This document shows, in pieces, positions 15,416 through 25,201 of a stretch of DNA of 64,000 bases; the first letter of the stretch is position 1, and every line of letters starts with the position of its first letter. Source of the DNA: Chryseobacterium sp. LAM-KRS1. Its GTDB lineage: Bacteria > Bacteroidota > Bacteroidia > Flavobacteriales > Weeksellaceae. The notes below the pieces were generated by a model. That model saw nothing but the letters and a program-made list of their open reading frames with translations. It had not been told where the DNA came from and searched no databases. The stretch spans positions 186,001-250,000 of the forward strand of contig NZ_JAAOIZ010000006.1 in NCBI RefSeq assembly GCF_013184525.1, written 5' to 3'. Position numbers and translations under genes: made by a program.

Positions 15416-16990
15416 ATGACTCGTACTATTAAAAGAACTTTTGCCATACTTTCTCTGGCAATTTTCGGCAGTGTGTTACTTTATAATTGTGAACCGGATC
15501 CGGATTCTTTGGGAGAACAATTATTTTTAGATGGGGCAGCTCAGGGAAATGAAAAGGCTTATGAAGTAATTGCTTTCAATATTGATAATAAAGATACAAT
15601 CAAAAGTGATGCTACTCAATTAGGGTCAGCTGTTCTAGGTGCTTTTCAAGAAGGGCAATTTGGAATGCAGAAAGCATCTTATGTTACACAGTTAAGATTA
15701 TCTACTTATAATCCAGATTTTGGAACTAACGCTAAGGTAGATTCAGTGGTTTTGGTTATTAAACCAACTTATGCATCAGATTCGCTTACAACAACTACAG
15801 ACGAAAATTATGTCTATCCTGATGGTAATGTACCTGCGAAAAAAGAAGTAAAAACATATCCTATTAATAAATATGGTAAAGCTAAAGCAACATTTCATAT
15901 CAATGTAAATGAAGTTACCGATTTCCTAGGAGCAGCGACTGACAGTGTTAAATCAAATGCTAATTTTGCTTACAATGCAACTGTATTAGGAACAAAAGAA
16001 TTTAAAGGGACAATTAATACAGTCGCTATTACTAAAGATTCTGATAATAGTTCATTATTTACTACTACAACACCAGGTATAAGAATTTCATTGAACAAAG
16101 ATCTGTTCCAGGAAAAAATTATTGATAAGAAGGGTAAGCCTGAACTCGCTGATGCTTCCAACTTTATCAGACATTTTAAAGGACTTAGGATTTCAGTTCA
16201 GGAAAATGACGGATATTTATTCCAGTTTTCTCCCAATGATATGGAGCTGATTATGTATTATAAAAATGATAAAGTAGAAAATGGAACTAATACCCGACCA
16301 CAATCAACATATGCATTTGCTTTAGGAGCGGGTAATTCTCATATTGGACAATATGAGTATGATAGAACGGGTTCTGGAGCATCTACAGGAGTGATAGGAA
16401 ATAGAGTGACTGGAGATAAAAAATTGTATGCACAGGGAATGGGTGGCCCATCTATTGGAATTAAGATTCCAAAAGAGACTGTTGATAGTCTTAAAACTTT
16501 ATATCAACAAAATAAAGCTGCTATTATAAGTGCTAAAATCAGAATATATACGGACAAAGCAACATGGAATAACAGCTATAAAAAACCGACTGCATTAACC
16601 TTTTTGCAGAAAGATAGAAATAAGGATAAACCTTTAATTACAACTACTGGTTTTACTAGTGATGTATTAACTCTTGCAGGCTCTCCTAATTATACAATTT
16701 ATAAAACCTTTGATTTAGATAAGAATCCTGATCCTGGTTATTATGATTTTATTGTTACGAAATCAGTAAAAGATTTAGTAGAAGGAAAAGTAGATAATTA
16801 TGCATCAAACAATACCTATAAATATTATAGAATTGATATTGGAGCGTTCTTATCCAATTCAGATAATACAGGGTTAGCAGGAGCTAGATTTACATCAAGA
16901 TCTTATGCTAGGGAAAGAGCCGTTTTTGTAGGATCGGATAAGACAAATGCTCAAAGAGCGAGGTTAAAAGTTACTTACGCGACAAAATAA
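15416..16990 (+). CDS. DUF4270 family lipoprotein
   Basis: A 524-residue exported protein with a lipoprotein-like N-terminus (hydrophobic segment, then LLYNCEPDPDSLG; Cys26, with Asn at -1 in place of the usual small residue). The body is beta-rich, with repeated VDSVVLVIKP and AKIRIYTDKA-type strands, as in the DUF4270 family, which is confined to Bacteroidota and of unknown function. It follows the GT5-like gene by 11 bases and precedes glmS by 30, so it is likely co-transcribed with them. Location at the outer membrane is inferred. Confidence 0.85.
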   Translation: MTRTIKRTFAILSLAIFGSVLLYNCEPDPDSLGEQLFLDGAAQGNEKAYEVIAFNIDNKDTIKSDATQLGSAVLGAFQEGQFGMQKASYVTQLRLSTYNPDFGTNAKVDSVVLVIKPTYASDSLTTTTDENYVYPDGNVPAKKEVKTYPINKYGKAKATFHINVNEVTDFLGAATDSVKSNANFAYNATVLGTKEFKGTINTVAITKDSDNSSLFTTTTPGIRISLNKDLFQEKIIDKKGKPELADASNFIRHFKGLRISVQENDGYLFQFSPNDMELIMYYKNDKVENGTNTRPQSTYAFALGAGNSHIGQYEYDRTGSGASTGVIGNRVTGDKKLYAQGMGGPSIGIKIPKETVDSLKTLYQQNKAAIISAKIRIYTDKATWNNSYKKPTALTFLQKDRNKDKPLITTTGFTSDVLTLAGSPNYTIYKTFDLDKNPDPGYYDFIVTKSVKDLVEGKVDNYASNNTYKYYRIDIGAFLSNSDNTGLAGARFTSRSYARERAVFVGSDKTNAQRARLKVTYATK

Positions 16991-17020
16991 ACTTAAAACA
17001 TACACCAAATAAAATAAATT

Positions 17021-18874
17021 ATGTGCGGAATAGTTGGATATACAGGCTTTCAGGATGCCTATGATGTAGTTATTAATGGTCTTAGAAGACTAGAATACAG
17101 GGGATACGACAGTGCGGGAATTGTTTTGGAAAATGCAAACAATTCATTTGAAGTTGAAAAAACAAAAGGAAAGGTAGATGATCTTGTTAATATTTCAGCT
17201 CAATTAAAAGGTACTGCGAAAATTGGGATGGGACACACACGTTGGGCAACTCATGGGGTTCCAAGTGACAGAAACTCTCACCCGCATTTATCTAATAATA
17301 ATAAAATTGCAATCATTCATAATGGAATCATTGAAAACTATGATACCATTAAAAAAATGCTTGCTGATAAAGGATTTACTTTCAAGTCTGAAACAGATAC
17401 TGAAGTTTTAGTGAATCTTATCCAGTACTTTATGGATATAAATGTAGCAACAGATTTTCCAACTGCGGTAAGATATGCACTTAACGAGGTATACGGAGCT
17501 TATGCTATTACTGTAATGCACGAGGATTATCCGGGTGTTTTGGTAGTAGGAAGATTAGGTTCTCCTTTAGCAATTGGTATTGGAGATAAAGAATATTTTA
17601 TTGCATCTGATGCCTCGCCTTTTGTAGAGTTTACAAAAGAAGCAATCTATCTTGAAGAAGGACATATGGCTACAATTTCTTTGGAAGGAGGAGTGGATAT
17701 CAGAACAATCAATGAAAACTCAAGAATAGAGCCGGAAATTCAGCAATTAAAATTAAGCCTTGAGCAGATCGAAAAAGGTGGATATGAACACTTCATGCTT
17801 AAAGAGATTTTTGAGCAACCGAAATCGATCCACGATACAATGAGAGGTAGATTACTTGTGGATGAAGGAATCATCAAGATGGCAGGAATCTGGGATCATG
17901 TTGAGAAATTCAAAAATGCCAACAGAATTATCATCATAGCTTGCGGTACTTCATGGCATGCAGGTTTAATTGGTGAATATCTTATAGAAGAATATGCAAG
18001 AATCCCTGTTGAAGTGGAATATGCATCAGAATTCAGATACAGAAACCCGATTATTACAGATAAAGATGTTGTAATTGCGATTTCCCAATCGGGAGAAACT
18101 GCCGATACAATGGCGGCTTTAAAACTGGCAAAAGAAAAAGGAGCGTTTATATATGGTATATGTAATGTAGTGGATTCATCTATTGCAAGAATTACGGATG
18201 CCGGTTCTTATACGCATGCAGGACCAGAGATCGGAGTAGCTTCTACAAAAGCATTTACTGCCCAGCTTACGATCCTTACACTTATTGCATTCAAGCTAGG
18301 AAAGCATAATGGCAACCTTGGAAATGCTGAATTCATGAGTCTCATTTCAGAGCTTGATGCAATTCCTAAGAAAATTGAAGAAGTTTTGAGTTCAACACAT
18401 GAGTTGACTCAGAGTATTGCTAAAGATTTCGTAGGGGTTCATAACTTCTTGTATTTAGGTAGAGGCTATAATTATCCAGCGGCTTTAGAGGGAGCTCTTA
18501 AATTGAAAGAAATCTCTTACATCCATGCAGAAGGGTATCCTGCAGCGGAGATGAAGCACGGACCTATTGCTTTGATCGATGAGAATATGCCAATCGTTAT
18601 TATTGCGCCTAAAAAAGGTCACTATGATAAGATCGTAAGTAATGTTCAGGAAATTAAAGCAAGAAAAGGAAAGGTGATTGCTGTTGTTAATAAAGGGGAT
18701 CAGCAGGTAAGCGAAATGGCAGACTACGTTATCGAAATTCCTGAAACTTCAGAATGCTTCTCTCCAATAGTTGCATCTGTGCCTTTACAGCTGCTTGCTT
18801 ACTATATTGCAGTATATAGAGGAGCCAATGTAGATCAGCCCAGAAACCTTGCTAAGTCGGTAACTGTAGAATAA
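17021..18874 (+). CDS. glmS: Glutamine--fructose-6-phosphate aminotransferase (isomerizing)
   Basis: A 617-residue enzyme that makes glucosamine-6-phosphate from fructose-6-phosphate and glutamine, the entry to peptidoglycan and LPS amino sugars. The mature N-terminus begins with the catalytic Cys of MCGIVGYTG; the glutaminase domain continues with RRLEYRGYDSAG and HTRWATHG. Two SIS domains follow, with ACGTSWHAG, ISQSGETADT and EGALKLKEISYIHAEGYPA, and the C-terminus ends in LAKSVTVE as usual. Length and motifs are standard. No glmS ribozyme-like leader is apparent in the short 30-base gap upstream. Confidence 0.97.
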   Translation: MCGIVGYTGFQDAYDVVINGLRRLEYRGYDSAGIVLENANNSFEVEKTKGKVDDLVNISAQLKGTAKIGMGHTRWATHGVPSDRNSHPHLSNNNKIAIIHNGIIENYDTIKKMLADKGFTFKSETDTEVLVNLIQYFMDINVATDFPTAVRYALNEVYGAYAITVMHEDYPGVLVVGRLGSPLAIGIGDKEYFIASDASPFVEFTKEAIYLEEGHMATISLEGGVDIRTINENSRIEPEIQQLKLSLEQIEKGGYEHFMLKEIFEQPKSIHDTMRGRLLVDEGIIKMAGIWDHVEKFKNANRIIIIACGTSWHAGLIGEYLIEEYARIPVEVEYASEFRYRNPIITDKDVVIAISQSGETADTMAALKLAKEKGAFIYGICNVVDSSIARITDAGSYTHAGPEIGVASTKAFTAQLTILTLIAFKLGKHNGNLGNAEFMSLISELDAIPKKIEEVLSSTHELTQSIAKDFVGVHNFLYLGRGYNYPAALEGALKLKEISYIHAEGYPAAEMKHGPIALIDENMPIVIIAPKKGHYDKIVSNVQEIKARKGKVIAVVNKGDQQVSEMADYVIEIPETSECFSPIVASVPLQLLAYYIAVYRGANVDQPRNLAKSVTVE

Positions 18875-18981
18875 AAATACTAGGAAATAAAATAAATTTA
18901 GATTTCTCGCGTTATTTCAAAAAAAATCTTAAAAGTTTCTTAAAAAAATTATATATTTACGGCTTAATTATAAAAATTAAC

Positions 18982-20400
18982 ATGAAAAGGATATTTCTTT
19001 TATTATTGTCTGCGTCGGTAGCGTCGGTATCTTGTTCAGGTGGTGGTAGCTCTTCTGTAGGGAAGCCAGGAACAAAAGGAGAGTTGATACCAAGAGAAAA
19101 AACTAAATCATTTGTTGCTGAAAGACCATACGGTATGGTTGCAATTCCTGCAGGATCTTTTATCGCAGGTTTAGCTGATCAGGATATCACTCATACTCCT
19201 GAGAAATCAGCACTGAAAACAGTAACTGTGTCCTCATTCTTTATGGATGAAGCAGAAACTACTAATGCAGAATACAGAGTATTCATTAACTACGTAAGAG
19301 ACTCTATTGCCAGAACTCTACTTGCTGAAGCTGCCGGAGAAGGTGGTGAAGGTGGAGGAAGAGGTGCCAGCATCGGAGATTATGCATACCTTGCTAAGAA
19401 AGAAGAAAACCTTACTCCGTATCAGGAATATTTAGAAGGACAAGGAGGAAGAGAAGATGGAGGATATGATGCAAGTAAAAGACTAGATTGGAAAATCCCA
19501 TTGCATTGGAATACTTCAAAATATCCTGATGTAGAATATGCGGAAGTTCTTGAGTCTTTATATTTACCAGCTTCTGCCAGAATTGGTAATGAAAGAATCC
19601 TTGATGTTAGTAAATTAAAATATAATTACCAGTGGGGAGATATGGATGCTGCTCTTGCTGACAATGAAAGAGGGGTAAACTACCTTAAAAGCAAAAGTAT
19701 AGCAATCTATCCGGACACAACTGTTTGGGTAAAAGATTTCCACTTCGCCTATAACGAGCCATTATTTGAACAATATTTTTGGCATAAAGCTTATAAAGAT
19801 TATCCTGTTGTTGGGGTAACCTGGGATCAGGCAAGAGCATATTGTAATTTCAGATCTAAATTGAAAACGGATTACAATGAAAGCTTAAAAAGAAAAAAAC
19901 AGAGACCATTACAATTCCGTTTACCTACAGAGATCGAATGGGAATATGCTGCAAGAGGAGGTATGCAGAATGCTACTTATCCTTGGGGAGGTCCATATTT
20001 GATGGATGACAGAGGATGCTACCTGGCTAACTTTAAGCCTAAGCGTGGTAATTACATGGAAGACGATAAAAAAGGTACTTATACATATACAGCTCCAGTA
20101 AAGAAATTTAAGAAAAATGGATTTGGGTTATTTGATATGGCTGGAAACGTTTCTGAATGGACAGAATCTTCTTATAACAATTCTTCATACGGATTTTCTT
20201 CAACTCTAAACCCTTCTACTAAAGATAAATCAGATTCTAAGAAATCTGTAAGAGGAGGTTCTTGGAAAGATATAGGCGCAATGCTTATGACTGGTGCAAG
20301 AGATTGGGAAAGAAAAGATTCTGCAAGAAGTTATATTGGATTCAGAACTGTACAGGATATTCCTGAAGCTGCTGTTAAGCCAAGAAGGGTTAACAGATAA
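18982..20400 (+). CDS. gldK: Gliding motility / T9SS lipoprotein GldK
   Basis: A 472-residue outer-membrane lipoprotein (signal ending SVASVSC, Cys19). The body is an FGE-sulfatase-like domain: GMVAIPAGSF, FRLPTEIEWEYAARGG, GNVSEWTESS, VRGGSWKD and YIGFRTV. GldK (PorK) together with GldN forms the periplasmic ring of the type IX secretion system under the outer membrane. It opens the gldKLMN order typical of Bacteroidota. A Gly-rich insert (GEGGEGGGRG, about residue 115-125) is a local feature. Identification rests on both family and context. Confidence 0.95.
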   Translation: MKRIFLLLLSASVASVSCSGGGSSSVGKPGTKGELIPREKTKSFVAERPYGMVAIPAGSFIAGLADQDITHTPEKSALKTVTVSSFFMDEAETTNAEYRVFINYVRDSIARTLLAEAAGEGGEGGGRGASIGDYAYLAKKEENLTPYQEYLEGQGGREDGGYDASKRLDWKIPLHWNTSKYPDVEYAEVLESLYLPASARIGNERILDVSKLKYNYQWGDMDAALADNERGVNYLKSKSIAIYPDTTVWVKDFHFAYNEPLFEQYFWHKAYKDYPVVGVTWDQARAYCNFRSKLKTDYNESLKRKKQRPLQFRLPTEIEWEYAARGGMQNATYPWGGPYLMDDRGCYLANFKPKRGNYMEDDKKGTYTYTAPVKKFKKNGFGLFDMAGNVSEWTESSYNNSSYGFSSTLNPSTKDKSDSKKSVRGGSWKDIGAMLMTGARDWERKDSARSYIGFRTVQDIPEAAVKPRRVNR

Positions 20401-20461
20401 TCAGATACATAATTATTTTTCGATACAATTTATTTTTAATCATTAAAAAAAACTAACTTAT

Positions 20462-21157
20462 ATGTTTAAGACTAAAGATGCTTGGATGAATTTCTTTTAT
20501 TCATTCGGTGCTGCAATTGTAATCCTTGGAGCTTGGCTTAAGATTACTCACATTAACTTGGGACCAATCAGTGGTAACGTTGCTCTTACAGTAGGACTTA
20601 TTACTGAAGCAATCATCTTCATTATTTTCGCTTTCGACCCTCCAAAATCAGAAGAGTCTTATGCCTGGGAAAATGTTTATCCTGAATTGTTAGATAAACA
20701 TGCTAACCCGAACCCTTTACATTCTAATGTTTCTTCAAGAAATAATGCAGCTGCTCAATTTGCAGAATTAGAGAACTCTCTTTCTACAAAATTGGATAAA
20801 ATGTTACAGGATGCTAAATTAGATGTTCAATTGTTTGAAAGATTAAGAACAGGAATTGATAAATTTTCAAATTCAGTGGATCAGATCAATCAGACGGTAG
20901 ATGTTTCTGCTTCTACTCACAAATATAATGATCAGTTAAACATTGCCGCTCAGCACATGGAAAGCATGAACGCTTTATACGCGATGCAATTGGAGAATGG
21001 TAAAAGACAATCTGAATTTGCCAATAAATATGTGGCAGATATGCAGAAGTCTGCTGAGCATTCAGAAAAATTCAACCAGGAGTTACAAGGTTTAACATCA
21101 AACTTAAATAATTTAAACAGAGTTTATGGTGGTATGCTAACTGCTATGAAGTCTTAA
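20462..21157 (+). CDS. gldL: T9SS inner-membrane motor protein GldL
   Basis: A 231-residue protein with two N-terminal membrane helices (about residues 10-27 and 38-56) and a long cytoplasmic coiled-coil-rich tail (residues 85-231). GldL (PorL) forms the proton-driven inner-membrane motor with GldM. A conserved membrane glutamate is present in the second helix (LITEAIIFIIFAF). Gene spacing of 61 bases after gldK and 49 before gldM fits one operon. Confidence 0.95.
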   Translation: MFKTKDAWMNFFYSFGAAIVILGAWLKITHINLGPISGNVALTVGLITEAIIFIIFAFDPPKSEESYAWENVYPELLDKHANPNPLHSNVSSRNNAAAQFAELENSLSTKLDKMLQDAKLDVQLFERLRTGIDKFSNSVDQINQTVDVSASTHKYNDQLNIAAQHMESMNALYAMQLENGKRQSEFANKYVADMQKSAEHSEKFNQELQGLTSNLNNLNRVYGGMLTAMKS

Positions 21158-21206
21158 TTTCCAAACCATTTCTAAATTTAATTTTTAATCCAAACAAAGA
21201 AAAAGA

Positions 21207-22778
21207 ATGGCACAAGGAAAACAGACTCCACGTCAGAAGATGATCAACCTAATGTATTTGGTGTTCATCGCTATGATGGCCCTAAATATTGATGCGGAAA
21301 TCATCAGATCTTATTATGATTCGACTAAAGCTCTTAATGAAACAAGAACTTTAACAGAAAGAAAGAATGAGAAAATTTTTGAAAAAACTCTAGAATTAAA
21401 GGCACAGCAAGTGCCGGATACTTATGCTACTCCATGGGAACAGTATAAGGTTTTAAAAGCTAAAATTAATGCCTTAGTAGAAAGTGCTGAAACAATTAAA
21501 ACTAAATTAAAAACTGAATCAGAATTCTCTGATAAAGTGGATGTAAGTGAGAATTTTGCAGCTCTTAATAATAACGAAGCAACTACGCATTATTTTTTTG
21601 CTGACGGAGATGAAAATAGCCCTTCTAAAGGAGCATTGGAATTGAAGTCCAAAATTGATGAAGTAAGAAATTATATTGTAGCAACTTTCGGAAAAAACAA
21701 TCAGTTAAATGATTTGATTGAAAGAGCCAATAAATCTTTAATTGCTGAATACCCTAAAGGAAAATCTCCAAACGAGAAAACATGGTTTCAGAATAAGTTT
21801 TATCATCAGCCTTTAATTGCAGCAATTTCTAACCTGGAAATTATCCAGAATGATGCGAGAAACGTACAGTCTGATGCATTGGCCTTATTACTTCAAGAGA
21901 AAGTAGATGCTAGTATTAAATTCAGCAGCTATGAGCCAATTGTTGCAGGACCTGTTGATATTCAGGCTGGAAAACAGGCTGAAGTAAAAGTAATGTTAGG
22001 TACTTATTCTAATAGCAATAAGATTAGCATTACGGGAGTAAATAAAGTAGAAAATGGAAAAGGAACAATTTCTATTTCAGGAAATGGTATTGGAGAGCAT
22101 AAACTAAACGGTACTATTACCTTAACAGATGCTTCCGGTAAACCTCAAAGTTTCCCTTGGACGCATACATATAATGTAATTGCAGGACCAAGAGAAGTAA
22201 AACTTGAAAAAGGATTATTACTTTCTCCGGATAAGATGAATGTGTTGTACAGAGGATTAGAAAACCCGGTATCCGGTTCTATCCTGGGTGCTGACAATTC
22301 TAAATTATCATTATCTGCTCCTGGTGCTGTAGTAAAAGGTAATGGTCCTGGAAAATGGAATATTATTCCTTCTACGGGTAATACTGTGAAATTAACATTA
22401 TCTGGAACTGATCCTTATGGTAAAACGGTATCTCAGGTATTTGAATACAGAATTAAGAATGTTCCGGCTCCTCAAGGTCAGATGAGAGGTCAGACAGTAT
22501 TGAATATTCCTGCTACTTCGATTCCAAATCAGATGGTACAGGCAGCAATACCAGATTTCGATTTCCCTGTTTCATTCACTGTTAATCAGTTTATGGTGAA
22601 GGTACCTGGTAGAGCAGCATTGCTGATCAAAGGTAATAGTCTTGAAGAGGCTGCCGGATTGGTTAAAAATGTAAGAGCGGGTGATGTAGTGTATGTTTTT
22701 GATATTAAAGCGACTGCTACAGGATTAGGAAATCAAACATTGAAGAATATTTCTCCTGTTGTAATCAATGTTCAGTAA
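21207..22778 (+). CDS. gldM: T9SS motor/spanning protein GldM
   Basis: A 523-residue protein with a short cytoplasmic start (MAQGKQTPRQKMINLMY), one membrane helix (about residues 17-33) and a long periplasmic part made of a helical domain (35-230) and three beta domains. GldM (PorM) dimers cross the periplasm and transmit motor rotation from GldL to the GldK/GldN ring. The TPRQKMINLMYLVFIAMMAL stretch is characteristic. It lies 23 bases before gldN. Confidence 0.96.
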   Translation: MAQGKQTPRQKMINLMYLVFIAMMALNIDAEIIRSYYDSTKALNETRTLTERKNEKIFEKTLELKAQQVPDTYATPWEQYKVLKAKINALVESAETIKTKLKTESEFSDKVDVSENFAALNNNEATTHYFFADGDENSPSKGALELKSKIDEVRNYIVATFGKNNQLNDLIERANKSLIAEYPKGKSPNEKTWFQNKFYHQPLIAAISNLEIIQNDARNVQSDALALLLQEKVDASIKFSSYEPIVAGPVDIQAGKQAEVKVMLGTYSNSNKISITGVNKVENGKGTISISGNGIGEHKLNGTITLTDASGKPQSFPWTHTYNVIAGPREVKLEKGLLLSPDKMNVLYRGLENPVSGSILGADNSKLSLSAPGAVVKGNGPGKWNIIPSTGNTVKLTLSGTDPYGKTVSQVFEYRIKNVPAPQGQMRGQTVLNIPATSIPNQMVQAAIPDFDFPVSFTVNQFMVKVPGRAALLIKGNSLEEAAGLVKNVRAGDVVYVFDIKATATGLGNQTLKNISPVVINVQ

Positions 22779-22801
22779 TTTTAATAAGTTAAAATAATAT
22801 T

Positions 22802-23740
22802 ATGAAAAAATATATAAGCGCTTTTTTAGTAGTAGTTTCGGGAGTTGCTTTTTCCCAGACTATTCTGAATGCTTCTTCTCCTGAAGAGTTCAGACAAATG
22901 AGAGCTGAAAACAAGCAGAAAGTTGGAGATACTATTGTTGATAAAACGGTAAAACCTTTGGAATACGGTTTTGTTGAGGACAAAGATATCTTAAAAAGTA
23001 TGTTTGTTTGGGAGATTATTGACATGAATGATAAGATTAATCAGCCATTATACTATGATAATCCTGATGGTCTTCTTGCTACTCAAACAAGATCTTTATA
23101 TCAATTATTGCTGGATGCTGCAATAACAGGTAAAATCCAGGAAGTTTATGATGATGAGAATTTTGTAACTAAATTAACTCCTGAAGGAATTCAGAAAAGA
23201 TTGGAAAGTGTAAGAGTTTCTGACGCTGCTATTGATATCCTAAACTCTGGAAGACAGCTTACAGAACAGGAGAAAAAAGAATATACCGATATTTTTAAAA
23301 CGACGACTGATAAAGTTAAAGTATTAAAAATTATGGGTATGTGGTTTATCGATAGAAGAGATGGTCAGATGAAATACAGACCACTGGGTATTGCAGCAAT
23401 GGGACCAGATCCTGCTGTACAAGGTAGAACAGGGCCAGACGGACAGCCTTTGGCCGGAGCTAATGAGCTTATTGACCTGTTTTGGATTTATTACCCAAGT
23501 GCGAGAGAGATATTAGCGAATAACTTCGTGTATAATAGAAAAAACTCTTCTGCTGATCTTTCTTTCGATGATATCATCAATGCAAGAAGATTCTCTTCAA
23601 TTATCTATAAATCTTCAAGTGGTTTAGGAGATGGTGTAATCAAAGATTATATTCCTAGAAATGCTGATGAGCAGATAGAAGAAAGCGACAGAATTAAAGC
23701 ACAGATTCTTGACATGGAAAATGATATGTGGAATTATTAA
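22802..23740 (+). CDS. gldN: T9SS ring protein GldN
   Basis: A 312-residue periplasmic protein with a signal peptide (MKKYISAFLVVVSGVAFSQ). The body shows GldN/PorN features: VEDKDILKSMFVWEIIDMND, MWFIDRRDGQMKYRPLGIA, and LFWIYYPSAREILANN. It is the partner of GldK in the outer-membrane-associated ring. It is the last gene of the gld cluster and is followed at once by a terminator. Confidence 0.95.
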   Translation: MKKYISAFLVVVSGVAFSQTILNASSPEEFRQMRAENKQKVGDTIVDKTVKPLEYGFVEDKDILKSMFVWEIIDMNDKINQPLYYDNPDGLLATQTRSLYQLLLDAAITGKIQEVYDDENFVTKLTPEGIQKRLESVRVSDAAIDILNSGRQLTEQEKKEYTDIFKTTTDKVKVLKIMGMWFIDRRDGQMKYRPLGIAAMGPDPAVQGRTGPDGQPLAGANELIDLFWIYYPSAREILANNFVYNRKNSSADLSFDDIINARRFSSIIYKSSSGLGDGVIKDYIPRNADEQIEESDRIKAQILDMENDMWNY

Positions 23741-23761
23741 TATTTCACTTGATATTTATAC

Positions 23762-23793
23762 AAAACCTGAGTATTTTTACTCAGGTTTTTTTA
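23762..23793 (+). terminator. Terminator after gldN
   Basis: A 12-bp stem AAAACCTGAGTA / TACTCAGGTTTT with a TTTT loop and a T run, directly after the gldN stop and just before the ATG of the next gene at 23796. Confidence 0.92.
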
Positions 23794-23795
23794 TT

Positions 23796-24830
23796 ATGAA
23801 AAATGTAGACTATATTATTGTAGGGGATGGATATGCCGGGCTTTTTTTTGCCCATCAGTTAATACAGAATAATAAATCATTTATTATTTTTTCCGAGAAA
23901 AAGAAAAGTGCTTCACAGGTCTCTGCAGGAATCATTAATCCTGTGGTATTAAAGAAATTTACAACGTTCTGGTTAGCTCAGGAACAAATAAATACTCTAA
24001 AAAGAACCCTTTTAGAAATTGAATCATATACAGGGAGAAACTATTTGATTGATAAGCCTATTCATCGGGTTTTCCATGATGAGAATGAACAAAAGCTTTG
24101 GGTTAAGAAGTCTGATCATTTAGAATTACAAAACTTTTTGAATAAGGAGTTTCAAAGTTTAGAAGGAATTAATAATCCTTTTAGTACGGGAATCGTTAAT
24201 CAATCTGCGAGATTGGATGTCAGTAACTTTTTTAACGATTTTTTCAATTATTTTGAGGACAAAGGAAATCTTATCAATGAGAAGTTTGATTATGATAGTC
24301 TAGATATATCTGGATCCGAGTATAAAGGAATTCGTTTTAAGAATATTGTTTTTTGTGAAGGAATGGGGGTGATGAAAAACCCGTACTTTTCAGATATTGC
24401 TGTAATTCCAAACAAAGGACATCATATTAGAGTCAAATTATCAGAAAAAATTTCAACTGTCGATACCATAAAGAAGAAACATTTTTTATTTCCCATTGAT
24501 AATGGACTTCATTTTTATGGTGGCACATATGATCGTGAGCAATTGCATCACGAAATTGACGATTCTGCGGTAGACCAGCTGTTAAGAGGGTTATCTGAAG
24601 TATATCCTTACGATTTTAAGATACAGGAAGTTAATTTTGGTTTCAGGCCAACTGTGAAGGATAGGAGACCTATTATTGGGAGTCATAGTGAATATTCCAA
24701 TATGTATGTTTTCAACGGATTGGGGGCGAGGGGAATATTAAACGGATGTTATTTTTCCGGAAGTTTGTATCAGCTTATAGAGAAAGGAATTCCTTTACCT
24801 GATGAAGTTGCCCTTAAAAGGTTTACATAA
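23796..24830 (+). CDS. FAD-dependent oxidoreductase (DAO family)
   Basis: A 344-residue flavoprotein with an N-terminal Rossmann motif YIIVGDGYAGLFFA (GxGxxG) and a C-terminal FAD-binding block GFRPTVKDRRPIIG plus NGLGARGILNG, the layout of the DAO (D-amino-acid oxidase/sarcosine oxidase) family. The QVSAGIINPVVLKKF stretch is typical of this subgroup, which also includes the C-terminal domain of MnmC. Substrate cannot be told. An upstream in-frame GTG/ATG at 23709 lies within gldN and ahead of its terminator; the ATG at 23796 gives the canonical start, only two bases after the terminator's T run, so the promoter must overlap gldN's 3' end or transcription reads through. Confidence 0.85.
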   Translation: MKNVDYIIVGDGYAGLFFAHQLIQNNKSFIIFSEKKKSASQVSAGIINPVVLKKFTTFWLAQEQINTLKRTLLEIESYTGRNYLIDKPIHRVFHDENEQKLWVKKSDHLELQNFLNKEFQSLEGINNPFSTGIVNQSARLDVSNFFNDFFNYFEDKGNLINEKFDYDSLDISGSEYKGIRFKNIVFCEGMGVMKNPYFSDIAVIPNKGHHIRVKLSEKISTVDTIKKKHFLFPIDNGLHFYGGTYDREQLHHEIDDSAVDQLLRGLSEVYPYDFKIQEVNFGFRPTVKDRRPIIGSHSEYSNMYVFNGLGARGILNGCYFSGSLYQLIEKGIPLPDEVALKRFT

Positions 24831-24896
24831 TACGTGTATGTTTTTCGTTACCTAATTAAAAAATTAGTATATTCAGGATATGTGAATTATATAAAA

Positions 24897-25154
24897 ATGA
24901 ATGAAAATATTCTTGGTATTGTGGCAGGTGTGCTCACTTCTGTATCGATGGTTCCTCAGCTTATAAAAGTTCTTAAAGAAAAGAATGTTGAAGATATTTC
25001 ATGGATCATGCTTCTGGTTCTTATTTCCGGTTTGTCTTTATGGGTATGGTATGGATTGCTGAAGGATGAACTTCCCATTATTTTATCCAATGCATTTGCT
25101 GTCGTGCTGAATGTGGTACTTTTAATCTGTTATATGATCTATAAAAAAAAATAA
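24897..25154 (+). CDS. SemiSWEET-type sugar transporter
   Basis: An 85-residue membrane protein with three helices (about residues 4-22, 36-55, 60-80). The PQ-loop signature is present (VSMVPQLIKVLKEKNVEDIS) and the WYG and SNAF residues fit bacterial SemiSWEETs, which dimerise to move sugars by facilitated diffusion. A longer GTG-initiated frame from 24834 exists, but the ATG at 24897 gives the normal length. It is 66 bases downstream of the oxidoreductase gene. Confidence 0.88.
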   Translation: MNENILGIVAGVLTSVSMVPQLIKVLKEKNVEDISWIMLLVLISGLSLWVWYGLLKDELPIILSNAFAVVLNVVLLICYMIYKKK

Positions 25155-25181
25155 AAGGCACTTTCTCATGAAAGTGCCTTC
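25155..25181. terminator. Bidirectional terminator
   Basis: Stem AAGGCACTTTC / GAAAGTGCCTT with a TCAT loop between two convergent genes. The minus strand has a long T run; the plus strand is weaker (TTCTTA). Confidence 0.85.
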
Positions 25182-25201
25182 TTATCTGTATACATTTCTA
25201 T

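Noticed and set aside
16990..17021. A glmS ribozyme upstream of glmS
   Set aside because: The gap is only 30 bases, too short for the ribozyme, and the organism group is not known to carry it.
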